A stretch of DNA of 64,000 nt, taken from Aequorivita sublithincola DSM 14238. GTDB taxonomy: Bacteria; Bacteroidota; Bacteroidia; Flavobacteriales; Flavobacteriaceae. Each line of letters starts with the position of its first letter. Position 1 is the stretch's first letter. The stretch lies in contig NC_018013.1 in assembly GCF_000265385.1 (NCBI RefSeq), forward strand, positions 1,887,001 through 1,951,000, in the 5' to 3' direction. A program made the translations under genes and the position numbers. Of the stretch, positions 26,595-34,076 are shown piece after piece. The notes under the pieces are model-generated. The model did not search any database. It was not told the origin of the DNA and worked only from the letters and a program-made list of their open reading frames with translations.

Positions 26595-26879
26595 ATGAAA
26601 AAAAACTGGCCCCTTTGGGAAATATTTGTCCGAAGTAAAAACGGATTAGAGCATCGTCACTTCGGAAGTCTTCACGCCGCAGATGCAGAAATGGCAATGG
26701 AAAACGCTCGCGATGTTTACACACGTAGAAACGAAGGCGTAAGCATTTGGGTTGTTGAAAGTATAAATATCACAGCTTCAAACCCTTCAGAAAATGGTGA
26801 AATGTTTGAGCCAGCACAAGACAAAGTATATCGCCATCCCACCTTTTATGATTTGCCGGATGAGGTTAAGCATATGTGA
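26595..26879 (+). CDS. paaB: Phenylacetyl-CoA epoxidase subunit PaaB
   Basis: 94 residues from ATG 26595 (the open frame back to 26553 lies in the repeat and is not used). It is a small structural subunit of the epoxidase complex, without a catalytic centre. Typical segments are WPLWEIFVRSKNGLEHRHFG, HAADAEMAMENARDVYTRR, and WVVESINITAS, ending with YRHPTFYDLPDEVKHM. These identify it as PaaB. It sits between paaA and paaC, apart from one inserted gene. Confidence 0.93.
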   Translation: MKKNWPLWEIFVRSKNGLEHRHFGSLHAADAEMAMENARDVYTRRNEGVSIWVVESINITASNPSENGEMFEPAQDKVYRHPTFYDLPDEVKHM

Positions 26880-26915
26880 TATTGAGGTATTTGGCAATAG
26901 GAATTAGGAATTAGT

Positions 26916-27290
26916 ATGAAAAGCAATTATCATTTTAAACTCGAAGATTTAAATGTTTATCAAAAAGCAACGGATTTTGGCGAATTGGTCAATACCTTAG
27001 TAATGAAATTTCCTAAACACGAATTATATGCGCTTTCTTCACAATTTAGAAGAGCCGCAGATTCCATTGCTTTAAATATTTCAGAAGAATATCCCAGAAG
27101 TGATCCGCAATTTATCAAACATATCCATTATGTAATTTATAGCTCAAATGAATGCGTTTCTTGTAGTTCAAAAGCATATAGAAGAGATTATATTTCAGCT
27201 GAAGAAAATGAAAACAATCGAATGTACCTTTCGGAATTAACGAAAATGCTTTCTTCCTTCCGAAATAAAATTCAAGAAAGAAATAACTAA
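26916..27290 (+). CDS. Four-helix-bundle protein (23S rRNA intervening-sequence type)
   Basis: 124 residues. The sequence pattern (FKLEDLNVYQKATDFGELVN; then ALSSQFRRAADSIALNISEE; a final LTKMLSSFRNKIQE helix) is that of the small four-helix-bundle family first seen in rRNA intervening sequences. No function is established. It has no role in phenylacetate breakdown and interrupts the usual paaB-paaC order. It ends with TAA overlapping the first base of a possible paaC start (TAATG at 27288-27292). It may have entered the operon by insertion. Confidence 0.85.
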   Translation: MKSNYHFKLEDLNVYQKATDFGELVNTLVMKFPKHELYALSSQFRRAADSIALNISEEYPRSDPQFIKHIHYVIYSSNECVSCSSKAYRRDYISAEENENNRMYLSELTKMLSSFRNKIQERNN

Positions 27291-27310
27291 TGCCAAATCC
27301 CTTAATACAA

Positions 27311-28066
27311 ATGAAAAACCAAAATCTCTATAATTATATCCTCACAATTGCCGACAACTCCCTAATCCTTGCACAGCGATTGGGCGAACTCTGCGGCCAC
27401 GGTCCAAGTTTGGAAACGGACATTGCGCTTACTAATATTTCGTTAGATCTATTAGGGCAAACAAGAAGCTATTATCAATACGCTGCAAAAATTTCAGAAG
27501 AAAATAAGTCAGAAGACGATATCGCCTTGCTCAGAATAGAAAGAGAATACAGAAACTGCTTATTAGTTGAACAGCCAAACACGCATTTCGGTTACGTAAT
27601 TGGCCGTCAGTTTTTATTCGATTTTTACCATTTTATGTTGATGGAAAAGTTACAAAACAGTCCCGATGAAATTCTTTCCGCCATTGCAAAAAAAGGAATT
27701 AAAGAAGTGAGTTATCACAAAAGATTTTCAAGCGATTGGGTAAAAAGACTAGGTGATGGTACCGAGGAAAGCAACAAAAAAATGCAAGAAGCAATAAATG
27801 ATCTTTGGCGATTTACTGACGAACTTTTCTATATGACCGATGCTGAAAAGGAAATGTCAAAAGAAGGAATCGGAATTGAAGTTTCATCTTTCAAAGAAAA
27901 ATATTACAAGGAAGTTTCTGAAGTTTTAAAGGAATCCGCCCTTACAGTTCCCGAAAATAAATATTTCACTAAAGGTGGAAAAGAAGGCGTTCATAGCGAA
28001 CATATGGGCTATATTTTGGCAGAATTGCAGTATATGCAACGCACCTATCCGAATATGGAATGGTAA
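27311..28066 (+). CDS. paaC: Phenylacetyl-CoA epoxidase structural subunit PaaC
   Basis: 251 residues from ATG 27311; an in-frame ATG at 27290 adds seven residues and overlaps the previous stop. It is a ferritin-like partner of PaaA without a functional metal centre and is needed for the epoxidase. The segment LAQRLGELCGHGPSLETDIA and the following ALTNISLDLLGQTR are characteristic, and HSEHMGYILAELQYMQR is near the end. The length is as expected (about 250 residues). The N-terminus starting MKNQNLYNYIL fits the family better, but the exact start is open. Confidence 0.92.
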   Translation: MKNQNLYNYILTIADNSLILAQRLGELCGHGPSLETDIALTNISLDLLGQTRSYYQYAAKISEENKSEDDIALLRIEREYRNCLLVEQPNTHFGYVIGRQFLFDFYHFMLMEKLQNSPDEILSAIAKKGIKEVSYHKRFSSDWVKRLGDGTEESNKKMQEAINDLWRFTDELFYMTDAEKEMSKEGIGIEVSSFKEKYYKEVSEVLKESALTVPENKYFTKGGKEGVHSEHMGYILAELQYMQRTYPNMEW

Positions 28067-28072
28067 AAAATA

Positions 28073-28157
28073 ACGAACACCGAATTCTAAATATCGAATA
28101 ATGAAGTGCCAAAACTTCGATATTCTGTATTCATAATTCAATATTCGATATTCAAAA
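28073..28157. repeat. Dispersed AT-rich palindromic repeat between paaC and paaD
   Basis: An imperfect inverted repeat of the type GAACACCGAATTC...ATCGAATAATGAAG / CTTCGATATTCTGTATTCAT. It is related to the copy at 28668-28752. Confidence 0.6.
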
Positions 28158-28661
28158 ATGACACTCACAGAAAAACCAAACATACAGAAAGATTTAATCC
28201 CAGTTCTGAAAACCGTTTCAGATCCGGAGATTCCAGTGCTTTCTGTTTTGGCTCTTGGCGTCATTCGAGAAGCAATTGAAGCAAACGGAATCGTAAAAAT
28301 AAAATTAACTCCAACATACTCCGGTTGCCCAGCAATGGATGTAATTTCGGACGATTTAAAAAAGGCTTTTTCAGAAATAGGTAAAAAAGTAGAAGTTGAG
28401 TTGGTGCTTTCCCCTGCATGGTCCACAGATTGGATTAGCGAAGAAGGACTCCAAAAAATGGAAGAATATGGCATTGCTCGTCCACTTTCAGAATCGCACG
28501 ACAAAGACGTTTTGCTTGGTGAAAAAAAACTAGTAAAATGCCCGCAATGCGGAAGTACAAATACACATTTGGTAAGCCAATTTGGTTCTACGGCTTGCAA
28601 AGCACTTTTTAAATGTGACGATTGCCACGAACCATTTGATTACTTTAAATGTTTAAAATAA
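28158..28661 (+). CDS. paaD: Phenylacetate pathway protein PaaD (Fe-S/zinc assembly type)
   Basis: 167 residues. It is needed for making the active epoxidase, probably in iron insertion. An N-terminal MIP18/DUF59 domain (DPEIPVLSVLALGVIREA, then YSGCPAMDVI) is followed by a C-terminal zinc-ribbon-like part with CPQCGS, CKALFKCDDC and a final YFKC. This order and length are typical of PaaD. It lies between two AT-rich palindromes in the operon. Confidence 0.92.
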   Translation: MTLTEKPNIQKDLIPVLKTVSDPEIPVLSVLALGVIREAIEANGIVKIKLTPTYSGCPAMDVISDDLKKAFSEIGKKVEVELVLSPAWSTDWISEEGLQKMEEYGIARPLSESHDKDVLLGEKKLVKCPQCGSTNTHLVSQFGSTACKALFKCDDCHEPFDYFKCLK

Positions 28662-28667
28662 AATGAA

Positions 28668-28752
28668 TAATGAACATCGAATTTTGAATACTGAATCATG
28701 AAGTTTGGATACTTTAAGATTCAGCGTTCTGTGGTTCGGTGTTCGACATTAA
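28668..28752. repeat. Dispersed AT-rich palindromic repeat between paaD and paaG
   Basis: TGAACATCGAATTTTGAATA on the left and GATTCAGCGTTCTGTGGTTC, then GGTGTTCG on the right form an imperfect inverted repeat of the same family as 28073-28157. Confidence 0.6.
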
Positions 28753-28759
28753 ATGATAT

Positions 28760-29542
28760 ATGAGTAAAAGCATAACCACCCAAATAGAAAATAAAGTAGC
28801 AACCCTAACACTAAATCGTCCAGAAGTTTTTAATAGCTTCAATCGTGAAATGGCATTGTTGCTTCAAAGTGAATTGGACGCTTGCGAAAAAAATACTGAC
28901 GTTCGCGCAATTGTAATCACAGGAAGCGGAAAAGCTTTTTGTGCGGGACAAGATTTAAAGGAAGTTACTTCGCCAGAATTAAACCCTGGTTTTAAGAAAA
29001 TTCTTGATGAACATTACAATCCAATAATCACCAGAATTCGAAATATTGAAAAACCTATAATTGGGGCAATTAATGGTGTTGCAGCAGGAGCAGGGGCAAA
29101 TATTGCCTTAGCTTGCGATGTTGTAATTGCTTCAGAAAGCGCAAGTTTTATTCAAGCATTCAGCAAAATTGGTTTGGTTCCCGACAGTGCAGGGACTTTC
29201 TTTTTACCAAGGTTAATTGGTTTTCAGAAAGCTTCGGCTTTGATGATGTTGGGCGATAAAATTTCAGCATTAGATGCTGAAAAATTGGGAATGGTTTACA
29301 AAGTGGTTTCTTCAGAAAATTTTATGGAAGAAGTGAATGGCATTGCAAATACATTGGCAAAAATGCCTACGAAAGCATTGGGACTTACAAAACGTTTGTT
29401 AAATAATTCATTACATAATAATTTGGAAGAGCAATTAAACATGGAAAGCAAACTTCAAATAGAAGCCGCCCAAAGCGAAGATTATGCAGAAGGCGTTGAT
29501 GCGTTTGTCAATAAAAGAAGACCAGAGTTTAAAGGAAAGTAA
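28760..29542 (+). CDS. paaG: Epoxyphenylacetyl-CoA isomerase PaaG
   Basis: 260 residues, crotonase fold. It turns the ring epoxide into the seven-membered oxepin-CoA. The oxyanion segments are FCAGQDLK and NGVAAGAGANIALACD. The two acid residues of ordinary enoyl-CoA hydratases are replaced (the PE position by FS in QAFSKIGL, the second by Ala), while the Asp of LVPDSAGTFFLP corresponds to the catalytic Asp of PaaG. This identifies it as the isomerase and not the hydratase PaaF. Confidence 0.88.
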   Translation: MSKSITTQIENKVATLTLNRPEVFNSFNREMALLLQSELDACEKNTDVRAIVITGSGKAFCAGQDLKEVTSPELNPGFKKILDEHYNPIITRIRNIEKPIIGAINGVAAGAGANIALACDVVIASESASFIQAFSKIGLVPDSAGTFFLPRLIGFQKASALMMLGDKISALDAEKLGMVYKVVSSENFMEEVNGIANTLAKMPTKALGLTKRLLNNSLHNNLEEQLNMESKLQIEAAQSEDYAEGVDAFVNKRRPEFKGK

Positions 29543-29549
29543 TCTTATT

Positions 29550-29584
29550 CAGACCTGTCAGGTTTTAAAAACCTGACAGGTCTG
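29550..29584. repeat. Perfect 35-bp hairpin between paaG and paaH
   Basis: Stem of 17 bp (CAGACCTGTCAGGTTTT and its complement) around a single A. It belongs to a dispersed family of ACCTGNCAGGT palindromes; see 39346. It may also act as a terminator-like or mRNA-stabilising structure. Confidence 0.85.
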
Positions 29585-29602
29585 ATCATAATATATCTAT
29601 AA

Positions 29603-30781
29603 ATGATTAAAATAGTAGGGATAATAGGCGCCGGAACAATGGGTGCCGGCATTGCGCAAGTAGCGGCAACAGCTGGCTGCTCCGTGAAATTATACGATAC
29701 GAAAACAGATGCGTTAGAAAAAGCCAAAACCGATTTGGAAAAAATAATGACTCGCTTAGTCGAAAAAGGAAAAATCAATTCGGAAGAAAAAAACCGCATT
29801 CAAAACAATATAAAATACGTAAACACTTTAAAAGAATTAAAAGATTCTGATTTGACTATTGAGGCAATAGTTGAAAACATAGACATTAAAAAGAACGTAT
29901 TTTCAACTTTAGAAAAATTTGTAAGTGATGAATGTATAATCGCTTCAAATACTTCTTCACTTTCAATAGCATCAATCGCGGCTTCCTTACAAAAACCAGA
30001 GCGCTGTATTGGGATTCATTTTTTCAATCCAGCACCATTAATGAAATTGGTTGAAGTAATTCCAGCGATACAAACTTCGTATGAAACGTTAGAAACTGCA
30101 ATGGATACAATTGCTAGTTGGAAAAAAACAGTCGCAGTTGCAAAAGACACTCCTGGATTTATTGTAAACAGAGTTGCAAGGCCTTTTTACGGCGAAGCAC
30201 TTCGTATATATGAAGAAGGAAACGCTTCGTTTTCTGAAATAGATTCTGCAATGAAAGAAATCGGAGGTTTCAGAATGGGACCTTTTGAACTGATGGACTT
30301 TATAGGAAATGACGTAAATTACACCGTAACAGAAACCGTTTTTGAAGCATTTTATTTCGACCCACGTTACAGACCAGCCTTCACCCAAAAACGTTTTTCA
30401 GAAGCGGGGTATCTAGGAAGAAAATCTGGTATAGGATATTACGAATATGATAAAAACGGAAACCTTGTAAAAGATTCTGATATAAATTCGAATGTAATTG
30501 ACTCTTCAATTTCAAATAAAATTTTTGAACGAGTTTTAGTAATGCTAATAAACGAAGCCGCTGACGCACTTTTTTGGAACATCGCTTCTGCAGAAGATAT
30601 AGACAGCGCAATGACAAAAGCCGTAAATTATCCAAAAGGATTATTGGCGTGGGCAGACGAAAAAGGAATAGATTGGTGTGTAAAGAAAATGGACGAACTT
30701 TACGATGAATATCATGAAGACCGTTACCGTTGTTCGCCATTACTTCGGAAGATGAATCGTGAAAATAAAACCTTCTTTTAA
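29603..30781 (+). CDS. paaH: 3-Hydroxyadipyl-CoA dehydrogenase PaaH
   Basis: 392 residues. It oxidises 3-hydroxyadipyl-CoA to 3-oxoadipyl-CoA with NAD. The Rossmann motif GAGTMGAGIAQVAA is near residue 8, the 3-hydroxyacyl-CoA dehydrogenase signature HFFNPAPLMKLVEVI is near 138, and the C-terminal dimer domain has GFRMGPFELMDFIG. The C-terminus has a second, shorter copy of the dimer domain, as usual for PaaH (longer than the 280-residue core enzyme). It ends one base before paaI. Confidence 0.92.
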   Translation: MIKIVGIIGAGTMGAGIAQVAATAGCSVKLYDTKTDALEKAKTDLEKIMTRLVEKGKINSEEKNRIQNNIKYVNTLKELKDSDLTIEAIVENIDIKKNVFSTLEKFVSDECIIASNTSSLSIASIAASLQKPERCIGIHFFNPAPLMKLVEVIPAIQTSYETLETAMDTIASWKKTVAVAKDTPGFIVNRVARPFYGEALRIYEEGNASFSEIDSAMKEIGGFRMGPFELMDFIGNDVNYTVTETVFEAFYFDPRYRPAFTQKRFSEAGYLGRKSGIGYYEYDKNGNLVKDSDINSNVIDSSISNKIFERVLVMLINEAADALFWNIASAEDIDSAMTKAVNYPKGLLAWADEKGIDWCVKKMDELYDEYHEDRYRCSPLLRKMNRENKTFF

Positions 30782-31189
30782 ATGCTTAATTCTAAAAAAA
30801 TACCGGTAAAAATGCTAAGTCAAGACGCTTTTAGCTCGTGGCTCGGCATCAAAATATTGGAAGTTGAAAAAGGCAGATGCAAAGTAGCAATGACGGTTAG
30901 AAAAGAAATGCTAAACAGCATGAACAAAGCTCACGGAGGCATCAGTTATTCATTGGCAGATACAGCTTTCGGTTTTGCAGCAAACACACACGGAAAATTT
31001 GCCGTTTCCATTGAAACTTCAATCAACCACATTGAAGCACTCAACGAAGGCGATTATTTAATAGCAGAATCCGTAATTGAAAAAGTTGGCAATAAACTAG
31101 GTTTCAATATTGTTGAAGTAAAACGTGGCGATGAATTGGTCGCACTTTTTAAAGGTGTAGTTTATAGAACGAACAAAGATTGGGAATAA
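30782..31189 (+). CDS. paaI: Phenylacetate pathway hotdog thioesterase PaaI
   Basis: 135 residues, hotdog fold. PaaI releases CoA from pathway intermediates that would otherwise trap it. The motif AHGGISYSLADTAFGFAAN includes the conserved HGG and the Asp of the active site, and SIETSINHIEALNEGDYL follows. ATG 30782 comes directly after the paaH stop, so translation is probably coupled. Confidence 0.92.
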   Translation: MLNSKKIPVKMLSQDAFSSWLGIKILEVEKGRCKVAMTVRKEMLNSMNKAHGGISYSLADTAFGFAANTHGKFAVSIETSINHIEALNEGDYLIAESVIEKVGNKLGFNIVEVKRGDELVALFKGVVYRTNKDWE

Positions 31190-31228
31190 ATATAAAAGCA
31201 ACATAACTGTAACTAAATAGTATTAAAG

Positions 31229-32086
31229 ATGAAATGGCAAGGTAGAAGACAAAGTGGCAACCTAGACGATCGTCGCGGTATGAGTAAAGGCAAACTAGCC
31301 GCGGGTGGCGGAATAATAGTAACATTAATAGTACTCGGACTTCAGTTTTTTGGGGGTGAAACAGGTCAGCAACTGGCACCAATAGTTGAGCAATTAGGCA
31401 ATAGCCAGTCTGGTCAACAAACCGAACAACGTGAACTTACGGCTCAAGAAAAAGAGATGGGAAGCTTTATGGGAACTGTTTTAGCAGACACTGAAGATGT
31501 TTGGAATCAAATTTTTAGTGAAAACAATATTGGCGATTATGTAGAGCCACAAATGGTTCTATTCACAGACGCCGTTAGCACAGGTTGCGGAAATGCAAGC
31601 TCAGCTTCGGGTCCGTTCTATTGTCCTGCAGATCAAAAACTATATATGGATTTAGCATTTTTTGACGAATTAAAAACACGTTTCGGTGCCAAAGGTGGTG
31701 ATTTTGCAATTGCCTATGTAACCGCTCACGAAATTGGCCACCACGTACAAACATTGCTTGGAACTTCTCAAAAAGTAACACAACTGCAACGACAAAATAG
31801 GAGTGAAGCCAATAAACTTTCTGTAGCTTTAGAACTTCAAGCCGATTTCTATGCTGGTGTTTGGGCTCATTACAATCAAGAATATTTAGAAGAAGGCGAT
31901 ATTGAAGAAGCATTAAGTGCTGCAAATGCAGTTGGTGACGACGCAATACAAAAAAGATCGCGAGGCGATGTACAACCAGACAGCTTTACCCACGGAACCT
32001 CTCAACAGCGAATGAAATGGTTTATGAAAGGTTACAAAACTGGCGATATTAAGCAAGGAGATACTTTTTCTGAAATAATGAATTAA
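31229..32086 (+). CDS. Neutral zinc metallopeptidase (YpfJ/KPN_02809 family)
   Basis: 285 residues. A short basic N-terminus (KWQGRRQSGNLDDRRG) is followed by one membrane segment (residues 23-41, LAAGGGIIVTLIVLGLQFF) and a periplasmic catalytic domain with H167-E-I-G-H171 and, further on, an acidic LQADFYAG that may hold the third zinc ligand. The substrate of the family is not known. It has no known link with phenylacetate breakdown and lies between paaI and paaJ in the same orientation, so it is transcribed with them or from its own promoter. Confidence 0.88.
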   Translation: MKWQGRRQSGNLDDRRGMSKGKLAAGGGIIVTLIVLGLQFFGGETGQQLAPIVEQLGNSQSGQQTEQRELTAQEKEMGSFMGTVLADTEDVWNQIFSENNIGDYVEPQMVLFTDAVSTGCGNASSASGPFYCPADQKLYMDLAFFDELKTRFGAKGGDFAIAYVTAHEIGHHVQTLLGTSQKVTQLQRQNRSEANKLSVALELQADFYAGVWAHYNQEYLEEGDIEEALSAANAVGDDAIQKRSRGDVQPDSFTHGTSQQRMKWFMKGYKTGDIKQGDTFSEIMN

Positions 32087-32161
32087 ATCAAATTCTAATT
32101 TATCACCTTTTTAAAGAGAGTTAGGAGGAGCTTTCCTCGGAATTAATTATATATTTTAAAA

Positions 32162-33370
32162 ATGAAAAACGCTTACATAATAGACGGAATACGAACACCA
32201 ATCGGTAGTTATCAAGGAGCACTGAGCGCTGTGAGAACAGACGATTTAGCCGTATTGGTAATTGCTGAAATAGTAAAACGAAACCCAAACATTCCAAAAG
32301 AAGCTTACGATGATGTAATTCTAGGTTGCGCAAATCAAGCTGGCGAAGACAACAGAAATGTCGCAAGAATGGCTTCACTTTTGGCAGGATTACCAGTTAC
32401 GGTTCCCGGTGAAACGGTAAACCGACTGTGCGGCAGCGGACTTTCAGCAATCATTCAGGCTAATCGTGCAATAAAAGCTGGAGATGGCGATTTGTTTATT
32501 TCGGGAGGTGTTGAGAATATGACGCGCGGGCCGTATGTTGTTGCTAAGCCATCTTCCGCTTTTGGAACAGATGCAAAAATGTACGATTCCAGTTTCGGTT
32601 GGCGATTTATAAATCCAAAAATGGCCGAAATGTACGGTACAGACGGAATGGGAAATACCGCTGAAAACTTGGTAGAAAAACACAATATTTCACGAGAAGA
32701 CCAAGATGCTTTCGCGTATAATTCACAAATGAAAGCTTCAAAAGCGCAACAAACTGGAAGGCTTTCAAAAGAAATTGTTTCTGTAGAAATTCCGCAGCGT
32801 AAGAAAGACCCGATTATTTTTAAAGACGATGAATTTATCCGTCCTTCAACAACCAAAGAAGTTTTAGCAAAATTGCGACCAGCGTTTAAAAAAGACGGAA
32901 GCGTAACCGCAGGAAATTCTTCAGGGTTAAATGACGGTGCGGCAGCAACGATTATTGCTTCAGAAGATGCTGTGAAAAAATATAATTTGAAACCAATCGC
33001 TCGAATTTTGAGTTCAGCAGTTGTAGGAGTCGAACCTCGAATTATGGGCATTGGTCCCGTTGAAGCTTCCAACAAAGCTCTTAAAAAAGCTGGCTTGAAA
33101 ATGGAAGACATGGACGTTATTGAATTGAACGAAGCCTTCGCTTCACAAGCTTTGGCGTGCATCCGCGAATGGGGATTAAAAGATGATGATCCAAGAATTA
33201 ATCCAAATGGTGGCTCAATCGCCATCGGTCATCCCCTTGGTGTTACTGGCGCGCGACTTGCTTATTCCGCAGCTTTAGAACTTCAACTTCAAAATAAAAA
33301 ATATGCACTAATTACAATGTGTGTTGGTGTTGGACAAGGATATGCAGCAATTATTGAAAACGTTTCCTAA
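32162..33370 (+). CDS. paaJ: 3-Oxoadipyl-CoA thiolase PaaJ
   Basis: 402 residues. It splits 3-oxoadipyl-CoA into succinyl-CoA and acetyl-CoA. The nucleophile Cys90 is in VNRLCGSGLSA, the His is in GSIAIGHPLG and the second Cys in CVGVGQG, so all the catalytic residues are there. The length matches the PaaJ/PcaF type and the ETVNRLCGSG motif with its Arg-Leu is typical for it. It follows the metallopeptidase with 75 bp between. Confidence 0.92.
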   Translation: MKNAYIIDGIRTPIGSYQGALSAVRTDDLAVLVIAEIVKRNPNIPKEAYDDVILGCANQAGEDNRNVARMASLLAGLPVTVPGETVNRLCGSGLSAIIQANRAIKAGDGDLFISGGVENMTRGPYVVAKPSSAFGTDAKMYDSSFGWRFINPKMAEMYGTDGMGNTAENLVEKHNISREDQDAFAYNSQMKASKAQQTGRLSKEIVSVEIPQRKKDPIIFKDDEFIRPSTTKEVLAKLRPAFKKDGSVTAGNSSGLNDGAAATIIASEDAVKKYNLKPIARILSSAVVGVEPRIMGIGPVEASNKALKKAGLKMEDMDVIELNEAFASQALACIREWGLKDDDPRINPNGGSIAIGHPLGVTGARLAYSAALELQLQNKKYALITMCVGVGQGYAAIIENVS

Positions 33371-33469
33371 CCTGTAAGATGTTGTTTTCTTCTAGCGAAA
33401 GCTAAAAAGAAAATCTCCTTGTAGGTTTAATGACCAATATGAATTATATTTACAAAAAATAAATATAAA

Positions 33470-33715
33470 ATGGCAACATTCACATCAAGTTTACCAGACA
33501 AACTTTTAAATGATCTCGCAGAAAGAGCAAGTGAATTAAAAGTGCCAAAAAATAAATTAATTCAAAAAGCTTTAGAATACTATTTGGAAAAGTTAGATAG
33601 AGCTGCTTTTTTAAATAGTTATAAAAAAATGGCAGACGATCCAGAACAATTATTACTTGCTGAAGAAGGAATCGAAGATTGGTTTAAAATTCTTGAAGAA
33701 CTCGAAAACGAATGA
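33470..33715 (+). CDS. Ribbon-helix-helix antitoxin
   Basis: 81 residues. An N-terminal ribbon (MATFTSSLPDKLLNDLAE) and two helices (ASELKVPKNKLIQKALEYYL) form a ribbon-helix-helix DNA-binding domain; the acidic C-terminus (EEGIEDWFKILEELENE) probably blocks the toxin. It overlaps the toxin gene by 4 bp (ATGA at 33712-33715). A near -7 sequence (TATATTTA, before 33470) suggests its own promoter. It sits between paaJ and paaZ. Confidence 0.8.
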   Translation: MATFTSSLPDKLLNDLAERASELKVPKNKLIQKALEYYLEKLDRAAFLNSYKKMADDPEQLLLAEEGIEDWFKILEELENE

Positions 33716-34044
33716 ATCAAGGCGATATTTACGAGATTTTTTTAGATCCAACACTTGGAAGTGAACAGAGAGGTAGACGTCCTGCTATTATTTTATCAGG
33801 TTCTGGTATTAATAAAATTATGAATACTGTTATAGTAGTTCCTTTAACGACTAAACTTAAATATTATAATGATAATTTAATTCTTGAACCTAATACTACA
33901 AATGGGTTGAAAAATACTTCAGAAGCCCTACCTATTCATATTCGAGCTATTGATAAAAAAAGATTGCAAAATAAGATGGGGAATATTGAGGAATCCGAAA
34001 TCAAAATTTTAAAAAAAAGCTTAGATAAAATTCTTAAATATTGA
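33712..34044 (+). CDS. MazF/PemK-type toxin (mRNA interferase)
   Basis: 110 residues. The beginning GDIYEIFLDPTLGSEQRGRR then PAIIL matches the MazF/PemK fold (GdI..v.ldP..GsEq.g.RPavvls), with the conserved Arg-Pro-Ala; TVIVVPLTTKL and PIHIRAIDKKRL complete the core. MazF proteins cut RNA at short motifs; the site preference here is unknown. It is the second gene of a toxin-antitoxin pair and ends 32 bp before paaZ. Autoregulation by the pair would also touch expression of the operon nearby. Confidence 0.88.
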   Translation: MNQGDIYEIFLDPTLGSEQRGRRPAIILSGSGINKIMNTVIVVPLTTKLKYYNDNLILEPNTTNGLKNTSEALPIHIRAIDKKRLQNKMGNIEESEIKILKKSLDKILKY

Positions 34045-34076
34045 AACGTATTTAATTAGCTTCTAATAAAATATCA

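Noticed and set aside
27926..28600. Minus-strand ORF of 224 codons over paaC and paaD
   Set aside because: It lies opposite two well-supported genes and across a palindromic repeat. Its sequence shows no domain; it is a shadow frame.
32455..33225. Minus-strand ORF of 256 codons over paaJ
   Set aside because: Long only because of codon use in the thiolase gene on the other strand; no recognisable protein features.
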